From the NCBI RefSeq assembly GCF_019352175.1, contig NZ_JACBYI010000030.1:1-64000 (forward strand): a stretch of DNA of 64,000 bases. The letters run 5' to 3'. The notes under the pieces are model-generated. The model ran no database searches. It worked only from the letters and a program-made list of their open reading frames with translations, and was not told the DNA's origin. Shown piece by piece: positions 26,720 to 34,084 of the stretch. This DNA comes from Paenibacillus sp. S150 (lineage in GTDB: Bacteria; Bacillota; Bacilli; Paenibacillales; Paenibacillaceae). The translations under genes were made by a program, and so were the position numbers. Each line of letters begins with the position of its first letter. The stretch's first letter is position 1.

Positions 26720-28468
26720 TCAAAAGCTAATGGAAACATGTTCATTTATTATTCCATGTTTTTTTGCTAATTCAATAACTTCTGAAATAGGTACAATCTC
26801 ATTCGGTGACACACCATTCATCGTTGCTCCCTTAACAGCAAGCCCAATCACTTCATTGTCCGTATTTACTATTGGGCCCCCGCTGTTCCCGCCATAAATT
26901 GTAGCAGAAATCTCACGGCGCTTGTATCTTTTGGTTCCATCCTTACTCAGATGCATTCTGACTCCTTGTACAAATCCCTTTTGAATTTTTATGTCTTGGC
27001 CTTTTCTGTAGCCAGGGAAGCCTACTAGTTCAATTTGTTGCTCCTCTTTTATAGATTCGTTATACATATATCCTTTTTCATGGATCTCTAAACCTTCAAC
27101 GCTTAAGATCGCGATGTCTTTTTCAATATCATAACAAAGCACTTTTGCATTTTCTGGAAAACTATACAGTGTAGATTTGTATGCTTCTATATAGTATTTT
27201 TTTGAGAAAATAAATTTTTGCTCAAGCCCTTCTATAATACCCTCGATAACGTGAGCATTAGTAACGAGACCTATGGTTCTTAAAATAAAACCTGTTCCCT
27301 GGCCATACAACGCCTCATCAAAAATATTCTCATTGTGATTATAATATTTTGCAGTATAATCCGAGTCAATTACATATGTGTTATCCTCATGGAATTCTCT
27401 TCTAGATAATTGCAATTTTATCGGCTCATGAGGCGTAACTTTATTAAATCTATTCGCAAGCTTCCAGTAAACCGAATCTTGCTTTCCTTTGACATTTCCA
27501 ACATGAGAGATCATACCTCTCAAGATTAGAAACATATCAGGATTACTTCCTCTCTTTCTTTGCCGAAAAGGATATTTCATTTCAAAAATCTTGTGGGCTT
27601 CATCAAGATTATTGATATTTTTCTCAATACAACTTAAGATTGATCGAATTCTCCTTATATATCTTCTATCAATATTTAGTTTTTCATTAACAGTTATTCC
27701 TGTAACGGATTGACTTTGTTTGTGATTTTGAAGCCTTGTTTTTTTATCATTAACTTTAAATCCATTCTTCTCAATAATCTTTATTATATTTTCATTCAAG
27801 GTGATAATTCCAGATTCGTTTATTGTAGCAATTTCCTTCGGGAATTGTTCTTTACTTGTTGAAAAAGTAATATCATCAGCATAACGAGTATATTGAGTCC
27901 ACTTTGCTCCGATGGCAACTCTCTTCAATTCTTTATCTAATGTCTTTGCAATAATATTAGACACCACTGGTGATGTCGGTGCTCCTTGAGGCAAAAATCC
28001 ATCTGGATGAGAACAAATATTAGCTAGGGTACTAGCTACTTTATCATTGAACTTATAATAGGATATAAACATATGCCGTATTCTACGGAATGAAATACTC
28101 TCAAAAAAGTTCTCAAGATCCAGATTCAAAACATATTTTTTACGTAAATGCTCTGAAGCATTAGTGACGATACTACGATTCTCAATAAATCCATGAGACC
28201 TATCATGATGGGTAAAGTTTAAGGATAGTATGTAGGAAAGTTTTTTCTGTAGAATTGCTAAATTTGAAAGGGGTGAATAAATAGTTCTCTCATCACCATT
28301 TTTCTTACGAAGTTTAAACGTCCTATAATTCACGAGCTTATCTCTAACTAAAATTTTCCAAAGAAACTGGACTGGAATTTCCAATAGATGCGCAATATCA
28401 TCAAAAGTGTTTAATTTTCTAAATTTCAGTCTTATATCAGTAGGTGAACTCTTCAGTTCAACATTCAC
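26720..28468 (-). CDS. Retron reverse transcriptase fused to a trypsin-like serine protease
   Basis: 582 residues. The reverse transcriptase half has the retron-specific NASEH (NAxxH, 103-107), LDLENFF (116-122), PQGAPTSP (160-167), the catalytic YADD (196-199) and VTG (255-257). The C-terminal half (about 385-570) is a chymotrypsin/HtrA-like protease with a full triad: His406 in TNAHVIEG, Asp451 in KDIAIL and Ser529 in GNSGGPIV. No signal peptide or membrane segment is seen, so it acts in the cytoplasm. The start is GTG 28468, preceded by an in-frame stop; AAGGAG lies over 20 bases upstream, so initiation may be weak. A 160-nt msr-msd candidate lies 38 bases upstream. Retrons are anti-phage systems; here the protease is the likely effector. 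Confidence 0.9.
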   Translation of the reverse strand: MNVELKSSPTDIRLKFRKLNTFDDIAHLLEIPVQFLWKILVRDKLVNYRTFKLRKKNGDERTIYSPLSNLAILQKKLSYILSLNFTHHDRSHGFIENRSIVTNASEHLRKKYVLNLDLENFFESISFRRIRHMFISYYKFNDKVASTLANICSHPDGFLPQGAPTSPVVSNIIAKTLDKELKRVAIGAKWTQYTRYADDITFSTSKEQFPKEIATINESGIITLNENIIKIIEKNGFKVNDKKTRLQNHKQSQSVTGITVNEKLNIDRRYIRRIRSILSCIEKNINNLDEAHKIFEMKYPFRQRKRGSNPDMFLILRGMISHVGNVKGKQDSVYWKLANRFNKVTPHEPIKLQLSRREFHEDNTYVIDSDYTAKYYNHNENIFDEALYGQGTGFILRTIGLVTNAHVIEGIIEGLEQKFIFSKKYYIEAYKSTLYSFPENAKVLCYDIEKDIAILSVEGLEIHEKGYMYNESIKEEQQIELVGFPGYRKGQDIKIQKGFVQGVRMHLSKDGTKRYKRREISATIYGGNSGGPIVNTDNEVIGLAVKGATMNGVSPNEIVPISEVIELAKKHGIINEHVSISF

Positions 28469-28506
28469 ATGTCCAGATATAGCAACCTACTCCTTATTTT
28501 TTTAAA

Positions 28507-28666
28507 TAGACAAGCAAGATATTATTCTACCGTTCTAAATCTACTACTAGACGCGAAAATCCGATCAGGACAACCTAAACCGGAAAATATGCGCGGAATA
28601 CCCAATACGTTAAAGTCTTAGGCAGCGATTTCACCGCCAAAAAGTCAATTACCGCTTGCTTGTCTA
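28507..28666 (-). ncRNA. Retron msr-msd RNA
   Basis: On the minus strand the RNA starts with TAGACAAGCAAG (28666-28655) and ends with CTTGCTTGTCTA (28518-28507), a perfect 12-bp a1/a2 inverted repeat as in all known retrons. An AGC that could supply the branching guanosine follows a1. The msr hairpin is GGCGGTG / CGCTGCC (28638-28632 with 28627-28621). The msd is a long imperfect stem: CGCG (28595-28592) with CGCG (28555-28552), TCCG with CGGA, and AGG-TTGT-CCT at the tip near 28573. A TATAAT box ends six bases before a1. The exact branch point and cDNA length need experiment. Confidence 0.85.
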
Positions 28667-28671
28667 GACTG

Positions 28672-28701
28672 ATTATACTATGTGATAAACAATAAAAACA
28701 A
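28672..28701 (-). promoter_or_regulatory. Promoter of the retron
   Basis: The consensus TATAAT (28677-28672) lies six bases before the a1 repeat, with a weak TTGTTT 18 bases upstream. This places transcription start at or next to the first base of the msr-msd RNA. Confidence 0.65.
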
Positions 28702-28764
28702 CTAAAACACTTTCCTCTTTGATCACAAAAAACCATTACAAATCCAATAGATTTAAAGCTATTT

Positions 28765-28835
28765 TGTAGACATTTGGTCTATGAGAATGACCAAAATTGA
28801 CAGCCTAATAATTGCGTGTCTACGTCCTGTCTACA
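28765..28835. promoter_or_regulatory. Right arm-type integrase sites
   Basis: GTCTAC at 28818 and 28829 (11-base spacing) and an inverted TGTAGAC at 28765 lie inside the right attachment site. A hairpin TTTGGTC / GACCAAA lies between them. The tandem pair mirrors the one at the left end. Confidence 0.6.
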
Positions 28836-28853
28836 AATTAGCTGATAAACAGC

Positions 28854-28882
28854 AAAAAACCCGCTATTTAAGCGGGTTTTTT
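28854..28882 (-). terminator. Terminator behind ssrA, supplied by the element
   Basis: AAAAAACCCGC / GCGGGTTTTTT hairpin two bases inside the right attachment site. It lies on the element side, so the inserted DNA restores termination for the tmRNA gene. Confidence 0.85.
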
Positions 28883-28884
28883 AG

Positions 28885-28906
28885 ATGGAGCCGAGGGGAG
28901 TCGAAC
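28885..28906. repeat. Right attachment site, within the tmRNA 3' end
   Basis: Identical over 22 bases to 10395-10416. It forms the T-arm and acceptor 3' strand of tmRNA. Confidence 0.9.
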
Positions 28907-29247
28907 CCCTGTCCGAAGATAACGGCACATAAGCTTCTACGAGTGTAGTTACAGTTTTGATGTCACCCGAGTATCGCCCCGTAACCGGCTATACGTTGGG
29001 TCAGCCTGATTGTCTTCTTCAGCTCACCGCAGGCGGAGATGAGACAGCGTATCCCACTACTTGTTAGCCCCTATCCCTGTCACATGGGCGATGCAGGGTA
29101 GAAGCACGCACACAGGTTATTAAGCTGCGAAAGCGTAGTTGTTTTGTTGTTTGCCGTTTAATAGGCTTTAGCGTTGATGAAGCGGACGCGTCCCCACTAC
29201 TCGCTGCTCATGCTCGAACTACCCCCGTCGAATCCAAGAACGGCCCC
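28886..29247 (-). ncRNA. ssrA: tmRNA
   Basis: This RNA of about 362 nt rescues stalled ribosomes with SmpB. The 5' end GGGGCCG pairs with the 3' CGGCTCC to form the acceptor stem. GTTCGACTCCC is the T-arm, and CUUGGAUUCGACGGGG near the 5' end is the conserved tmRNA opening. The tag frame (29155-29117) starts at GGC and reads GKQQNNYAFAA before TAA TAA, so the full tag is AGKQQNNYAFAA. After the discriminator A the genome reads TCT, so CCA is not encoded and must be added. The element is inserted at this end and leaves the gene intact. Confidence 0.95.
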
Positions 29248-29352
29248 TCATTAAAAAGGGCGCTTCGGATCAAGCGGATCTTCCGGCAAGAGAGATCCCA
29301 TCTACAGCCTCTGTCTAAGAGGACTGCCACGAAGCAAAAATCTTACTTACAC

Positions 29353-29358
29353 AGTATA
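29353..29358 (-). promoter_or_regulatory. -10 box of the ssrA promoter
   Basis: TGCTATACT, an extended -10 element, lies about 105 bases before the mature 5' end. The intervening leader contains a CTTCG...CGAAG stem and would be removed by RNase P. Confidence 0.5.
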
Positions 29359-29440
29359 GCACATTTATCAACACTTTAACACGCGGGTTAAAGGAATTGA
29401 AGGATATATCTGGAACGGCAGGAAGCGCCGGGCCACCGGC

Positions 29441-29920
29441 TTATCTGGCGATTTTTTGTTTCTCTCGCAGCGCACGCGCAATGTCGCGTTGAGCGTCTTT
29501 TTTGGCGGCGGTATCGCGTTTGTCGTATTGCTTCTTCCCTTTACCGAGGCCGATAAGCAGCTTCGCATAGCCATTGCGCACATACACCTTGAGCGGCACA
29601 ATCGAGTAGCCTTCCTGCTTGGATAGACCGAGCAGCTTGCTGATCTGCACCTTATGCATGAGCAGCTTGCGTGTGCGTGTCGGGTCTGTCGGGTTGTTGC
29701 GGTTCCCCTGTTCAAAAGGGCTGATGTGCATATTGTGCACATGAATTTCGCCGTTCCGAATAGTGGCAAAAGCATCGCCAATGTTAGCGCGACCATTACG
29801 CAGCGACTTGATTTCCGTACCGGTCAGCACCAAGCCAGCCTCATAAGTGTCCTCGATAAAATAATCATGGGAAGCTTTCTTGTTCTGGGCGAGCACTTTC
29901 CCGTCTGCTTTTTTACCCAT
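29441..29920 (-). CDS. smpB: SsrA-binding protein SmpB
   Basis: A 159-residue protein that binds the tRNA-like domain of tmRNA and brings it to stalled ribosomes. It is conserved along its length: NKKASHDYFIEDTYEAGLVLTGTEIKSLR, then GKGKKQYDKRDTAAKKD and a basic C-terminal helix that enters the mRNA channel. I chose ATG 29920 (MGKKADGK), preceded by AAGGAG; an upstream in-frame GTG is less likely. It lies between rnr and ssrA, the same order as in Bacillus. Confidence 0.95.
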   Translation of the reverse strand: MGKKADGKVLAQNKKASHDYFIEDTYEAGLVLTGTEIKSLRNGRANIGDAFATIRNGEIHVHNMHISPFEQGNRNNPTDPTRTRKLLMHKVQISKLLGLSKQEGYSIVPLKVYVRNGYAKLLIGLGKGKKQYDKRDTAAKKDAQRDIARALREKQKIAR

Positions 29921-30142
29921 GAAAGTCACTCCTTGCTTCGAATTTCCCGTTTGAACGGAGGCAAACGTCAGATCTATATTGTATCAAAAGCGGTCATGCC
30001 AGCGCAAGGAAGGATGATCCTCTGAGGTGAACATCGGCAAAACCGTTCTCATAAAGAAGCTCAGACGGTACTTGCCCTATGCCAACCGAGAAAAAAGCGC
30101 TGCTCCCTCACACAGGAAGCAGCGCCACTTATCGCTTTTGGC

Positions 30143-32986
30143 TTACTCTTGCGTTTTTTTCTTCTTCTTGCGGCGGCCGCTGCGCTTGGCGGATACCTTC
30201 TCAGAGGTCTCTACGTTGCCTGGCGTCACGGAAGGGCCGATGAAGACGCCGCCTTTGTTGTTCTTCTTGCGGCGGCCGCTCTTGCCTTCGCCGTCACTGC
30301 GGCCTTCGGCTGCTGCGCCGCTGCCGAGATCCTCACGGCTGGTGAACCGCGTGCTGGCGTCTACGCCGCGCAGCTCGCTGCCCTGCTCCGCTCCGCCGCC
30401 GGGGCCGCCGTAGCCGCCCTTGCCGGAGCCGAAGCCGAAGCTGATGCCGCGCCCCCCGGCACCGCCTCCGGCCTCTCCGCCGCGGCCACGCCCGCCGCTG
30501 CGGTCCCGCTCACGCGGCGCACCAGCCCCGCCGCGGTTCACGGCCGCGAAGGCCCGGCGCGCTGCCTCTGCCGGGCCGCCGCCCCCGCGCTTGCCAGGGC
30601 CGCCAGCCGGCGCACCGCCGCCGGCCTCCTCCGCTGCGCGCGGCGCTTCCCCGGCGCGTGCCACCGCGCCGGGCTTGGCCTTGCCCCGGCCCGCTGCTGC
30701 GCTGCCGGGCTTGCCTTTACCGCCGGCGCGGGCCTTGCCGCCGGCTCTGCCACCGGGCGGCTTGGCGAAGCCGCCGCTGCCCGCACGGCCGCCCTTGCCG
30801 CCGCGGCCGCCAAAGCTGCGGTGCTCGCCCGCCGCACGCGGCTTCATGTCGACCAGCTCGAAATCGATCGTATGGTCGTCCATGTTGACCTTTGCGACGC
30901 GGATCTTCACCTCGTCGCCAATGCGGAACACCTTCGAGGTGCGCTCGCCGATGAGCGCCATGTGGGCTTCGTCGAAGTGGTAGTAATCATCGCTCAGCGC
31001 GCTGAGGCGGATTAAGCCTTCAACGGTATTTTCCAGCTCGATGAACATCCCGAAGCTGGTGACACTGCTGACCATGGCATCGAATTCCTCGCCTACCTTG
31101 TCCTGCATGAACTCAGCCTTCTTCAGCTGCTCCGTGTCGCGTTCCGCTTCTACCGCCACACGCTCGCGTTCCGAGGACTGCTGGGCAATCTCCGGCATCC
31201 GGCTGGCAAGATATTCATGACGCTTCTCCGTCAGCGCCCCGCCATTCTCAATGACCTCCCGCATAACGCGGTGAATGACAAGGTCGGGATAACGGCGGAT
31301 CGGTGAGGTGAAGTGGGAATAGAATTCCGCTGCAAGCCCGAAGTGGCCGGTGCTCTCCGCATCATACTTCGCCTGCTTCATGGAGCGGAGCATCATCGTG
31401 CTGATGACGGTCTGTTCCTTCGTCCCTTGAATCTGCTCCAGCAGATCCTGCAGGGCACGCGGATGCACCGAGTTGCCCCGGCCTTTGACATGATAGCCAA
31501 AGTTTGCCGCGAAGGCCATGAAATTCTGCAGCTTCTCCGGGTCCGGATCTTCGTGAATCCGGTACAGGAAAGGCACCTTCAGCCAGTGGAAATGCTCCGC
31601 CACCGTCTCATTCGCCGCCAGCATGAACTCCTCGATAATCTGCTCGGCCACGGAACGCTCGCGTTTCACGATATCTATGGCCTTGCCGTTCTCATCTACA
31701 ATAATCTTGCTCTCTTCGAAGTCAAAATCCACCGCCCCGCGCCGCATCCGCGCATCTCGCAGCTTCATCGCCAGCTCTTTCATCAGGCGGAAATCGTCGA
31801 TCAGCGGAGCGTAGCGCTCCAGCAGCCCGGGATCTTCGTCTTCAACGATTTTGCGGACATCGGAGTAGGTCATTCTCTCTTTGGTGCGGATTACGCTCGT
31901 AAACACATCATGCTTCACGACCTTCATTTGCTCGTCGAATTCCATCTCGCAGGACATCGTGAGCCGGTCCACCTTGGGGTTCAAGCTGCATATGCCGTTC
32001 GACAGGCGGTGCGGCAGCATCGGAATCACCCGGTCCACCAGATATACGCTGCAGCCGCGGTCATAGGCTTCTTTATCCAGCTCGGACCCTTCACGCACAT
32101 AGTAGCCAACGTCAGCGATGTGCACCCCCAGCTTATAATGGCCGTTCTCCAGCCGTGACACGTTGACCGCATCATCCAGGTCCTTGGCATCTGCACCGTC
32201 AATTGTGACAATGTTCAGCCCGCGCAGATCGCGGCGCCCCTGCTGGATGATCTCTTCCTCCGTAATGGAATCCGGAGCCTGCTCCGCTTCGCTCATCACT
32301 TCAGCGGGAAAAGCCTCCGGCAGCTGATGCTTGCGGATCACCGACAAAATGTCCACACCCGGGTCGTCCTTATGTCCAAGAATCTCAATGATTTCGCCTT
32401 CAGCCGCTGCCCGGCCTTCCGGGTAATTCACAATGCGGACCACGACCTTCTCGCCGTCGACCGCACCTTTGAAGGACTGCTTCGGAATAAAGATATCCCG
32501 GTTAATCCGCTTGTCATCCGGCAGCACAAAACCATACGTCTCCAGACTCTGAAACACGCCGACAGTCTGCAGCACGCCTCTTTTGACGATCCGCACAACC
32601 TCGCCTTCCATGCGTCCTCCGGACGGGCTTCTTGAGGTAATGCGCACCAGCACGATATCGCCGTTCATCGCACCCTTCAGATCATTGGCATTGATATAGA
32701 TATCGGGATGATCGCGGTCATCGGGGATCAGAAAGGCAAATCCTTTGGCATGCGCCTGCACACGTCCACGCACCATATCCATCCGCTCCGGCACGCCGTA
32801 GCGGGCATTGCGGGTCAATATCATTCTTCCGTCCTGCTCCAATGCGAGCAGCAGCTCCTCGAAGGCTGTGAACGATTCGCTGTCCTCTATCGCGAAATGG
32901 CTCACCAATTCGTCATAAGTGAGCGGCTTATAAGCGGTCTCCCGCATGAAATCCAGTAGTTGTTCCTGTGTTATCAACTTCGTCAC
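30143..32986 (-). CDS. rnr: Ribonuclease R with an unusually long Gly/Arg/Ala-rich tail
   Basis: A 3'-5' processive exoribonuclease of about 947 residues. It has N-terminal HTH and cold-shock domains, the RNB catalytic domain (TIDGADAKDLDDAVNV with the metal-binding aspartates, then SVYLVDRVIPMLPHRLSNGICSLNP) and an S1 domain ending near KVNMDDHTIDFELVDMKP. After this comes a tail of about 230 residues of low complexity, rich in GGRGG, GGKG and PGG and ending in lysine and arginine clusters. Most RNase R tails are much shorter. The tail DNA is extremely G+C rich. GTG 32986 (VTKLITQEQLL) follows GGAGG; an ATG at 33004 has no ribosome site. Confidence 0.9.
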   Translation of the reverse strand: MTKLITQEQLLDFMRETAYKPLTYDELVSHFAIEDSESFTAFEELLLALEQDGRMILTRNARYGVPERMDMVRGRVQAHAKGFAFLIPDDRDHPDIYINANDLKGAMNGDIVLVRITSRSPSGGRMEGEVVRIVKRGVLQTVGVFQSLETYGFVLPDDKRINRDIFIPKQSFKGAVDGEKVVVRIVNYPEGRAAAEGEIIEILGHKDDPGVDILSVIRKHQLPEAFPAEVMSEAEQAPDSITEEEIIQQGRRDLRGLNIVTIDGADAKDLDDAVNVSRLENGHYKLGVHIADVGYYVREGSELDKEAYDRGCSVYLVDRVIPMLPHRLSNGICSLNPKVDRLTMSCEMEFDEQMKVVKHDVFTSVIRTKERMTYSDVRKIVEDEDPGLLERYAPLIDDFRLMKELAMKLRDARMRRGAVDFDFEESKIIVDENGKAIDIVKRERSVAEQIIEEFMLAANETVAEHFHWLKVPFLYRIHEDPDPEKLQNFMAFAANFGYHVKGRGNSVHPRALQDLLEQIQGTKEQTVISTMMLRSMKQAKYDAESTGHFGLAAEFYSHFTSPIRRYPDLVIHRVMREVIENGGALTEKRHEYLASRMPEIAQQSSERERVAVEAERDTEQLKKAEFMQDKVGEEFDAMVSSVTSFGMFIELENTVEGLIRLSALSDDYYHFDEAHMALIGERTSKVFRIGDEVKIRVAKVNMDDHTIDFELVDMKPRAAGEHRSFGGRGGKGGRAGSGGFAKPPGGRAGGKARAGGKGKPGSAAAGRGKAKPGAVARAGEAPRAAEEAGGGAPAGGPGKRGGGGPAEAARRAFAAVNRGGAGAPRERDRSGGRGRGGEAGGGAGGRGISFGFGSGKGGYGGPGGGAEQGSELRGVDASTRFTSREDLGSGAAAEGRSDGEGKSGRRKKNNKGGVFIGPSVTPGNVETSEKVSAKRSGRRKKKKKTQE

Positions 32987-33173
32987 CTCGGCCCTCCGCA
33001 GCATTTGTTATGCTGCTGGCATATATGTATATCTTGTCCTGCTACTAGCCTGTGTGTATTCCAGTAAATTTTACCTTTATATACTCATACCCTAGTATAC
33101 ACGAAATCAATCCCCGGCATCCCTGTAATGATCAACCGAAGATTAACGCAGCACAAAATTTACTTCTAACAGT

Positions 33174-33266
33174 AAGAAGAAACAGCTTCGCCGTCCTCTG
33201 AAAGAGGCGGTATCCGTTTCTCCAAAAATAGAAGGATAATGGATAGCGTGAAACATATAAATATAT
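33174..33266 (+). repeat. Dispersed palindromic repeat, copy 2 of 6
   Basis: GAAACAGCTTCGCCGTCCTC / GAGGCGGTATCCGTTTC stem, then AGAAGGATAATGGATAGCG and TGAAACATATAAAT. It lies between rnr and secG, with two further copies just downstream. Confidence 0.8.
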
Positions 33267-33269
33267 TTC

Positions 33270-33365
33270 AAGCAGAAACGGCTACGCCGTCCTTATAAGG
33301 GCCGGGTGTTTCAGCGGGAAACAGAAGGATCATTTAGTATGCCAAGCATATAAATTCTTAGATTT
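33270..33365 (+). repeat. Dispersed palindromic repeat, copy 3 of 6
   Basis: AGCAGAAACGGCTACGCCG, CCTTATAAGG, GTGTTTCAGCGGGAAACAGAAGGATCATT and then GCATATAAATTCTTAGA in the same order as copy 2. It starts only a few bases after copy 2 ends. Confidence 0.8.
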
Positions 33366-33373
33366 AAAAATAA

Positions 33374-33424
33374 CCCCACAAAGTGAGGCCTGGGCTTCGA
33401 AGCTTACCCAGGTACTTTGCGGGG
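33374..33424. other. Long hairpin between repeat copies 3 and 4
   Basis: CCCCACAAAGT ... CCTGGG pairs with CCCAGG ... ACTTTGCGGGG around the palindrome CTTCGAAG. On the minus strand it is followed by TTATTTTTAAAT and may be a second terminator. It is not part of the dispersed repeat. Confidence 0.6.
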
Positions 33425-33447
33425 ACCCCGGAAACCTATTAAACACC

Positions 33448-33545
33448 AAGTAGAAACGGTTTCGCCAGCCATTAAGGGACGGTATCCGTTTCAGCGGGAA
33501 AGAGAAGGATAATTAAAGCGTGAAACATATAAACTTCTTATCTTT
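33448..33545 (+). repeat. Dispersed palindromic repeat, copy 4 of 6
   Basis: AGTAGAAACGGTTTCGCC ... GGGACGGTATCCGTTTC, then AGCGGGAAAGAGAAGGAT, AATTAAAGCG and TGAAACATATAAACTTCTTA. Confidence 0.8.
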
Positions 33546-33550
33546 AAAAA

Positions 33551-33589
33551 AAGCCCCTGCCCCATTCCATTCAGAACAGGCAAAGGCTT
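33551..33589 (-). terminator. Terminator of secG
   Basis: AAGCCTTTGCC / GGCAGGGGCTT hairpin followed on the minus strand by TTTTTTT, just after the secG stop codon. Confidence 0.75.
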
Positions 33590-33600
33590 GCTGCAAGCAA

Positions 33601-33834
33601 TTAGTCAATTACAATGGCCACCACGATCGACATAATGAAGAATCCGGCTGCCAGTCCAACCGTTACACGCTGCAGTACGAGCTCCATACCGCGTGCTTTT
33701 GTTTTACCAAAGAGATGCTCAGCACCGCCGGAGATGGCACCGGAAAGACCTGCGCTTTTTCCTTTTTGCAGAAGAACGACCGCAATCAGACCTACGGAAA
33801 AAATCAGGAGCACTACTTTTAAAAAGATATCCAT
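33601..33834 (-). CDS. secG: Preprotein translocase subunit SecG
   Basis: A 77-residue membrane protein of the SecYEG channel. It has two transmembrane helices (about 4-22 and 53-75) linked by the conserved loop QKGKSAGLSGAISGGAEHLFG. AGGAGG lies upstream of the ATG. It lies behind the glycolytic operon terminator and ahead of rnr, so it needs a promoter in 33860-34020. Confidence 0.95.
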   Translation of the reverse strand: MDIFLKVVLLIFSVGLIAVVLLQKGKSAGLSGAISGGAEHLFGKTKARGMELVLQRVTVGLAAGFFIMSIVVAIVID

Positions 33835-34026
33835 TCACTTCCACCTCCTACGTCCAAGCATCACTATCTATGCTAATTTGGGTTTTACGTTTCATAAACA
33901 GCATTTTAATTTTATCATAGCACCAGTACGAATACAACCTTCCAGTCGTATTCCCTTAATAAATAGCGCATTTTCTTCTTCTATGGCCTCCAAGTAACAG
34001 AATCACGGCGGTTTCGGCGCTCCTGC

Positions 34027-34058
34027 AAAAAAAAGAGCCTGCCGATTAAGGCAGACTC
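34027..34058 (-). terminator. Terminator of the glycolytic operon
   Basis: GAGTCTGCC / GGCAGGCTC hairpin followed on the minus strand by eight T residues, 27 bases after the eno stop codon. Confidence 0.9.
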
Positions 34059-34084
34059 TCCAGGAAAGCTTAGCTCAAAAGAAT

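Larger units (their letters stand above)
10395..28906. mobile_element. Integrated element of about 18.5 kb in the ssrA 3' end
   Basis: The element is bounded by the 22-bp ssrA repeat. It carries a tyrosine integrase, an excisionase-like protein, a P4-type replication helicase, a serine recombinase, RadC, two XRE regulators, a candidate ATPase/nuclease defence pair and a retron. The DNA is visibly richer in A+T than the glycolytic and his regions. Almost every gene reads on the minus strand. There are no capsid, terminase, tail, relaxase or type IV secretion genes, so it is neither a prophage nor a self-transmissible conjugative element as it stands. It resembles a phage satellite or a mobilizable genomic island. 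Confidence 0.85.

Noticed and set aside
10395..28906. Complete prophage or conjugative element
   Set aside because: No capsid, portal, terminase, tail, lysis, relaxase, coupling protein or type IV secretion genes are present.
30149..31015. Long plus-strand frames opposite the rnr tail (Ala/Pro/Arg-rich)
   Set aside because: They are by-products of the very G+C-rich Gly/Ala/Arg codons of the rnr tail on the other strand.
33174..33545. A CRISPR-like array formed by three adjacent repeat copies
   Set aside because: The units are imperfect, about 95 bp, palindromic, and also occur singly elsewhere; there are no uniform spacers.
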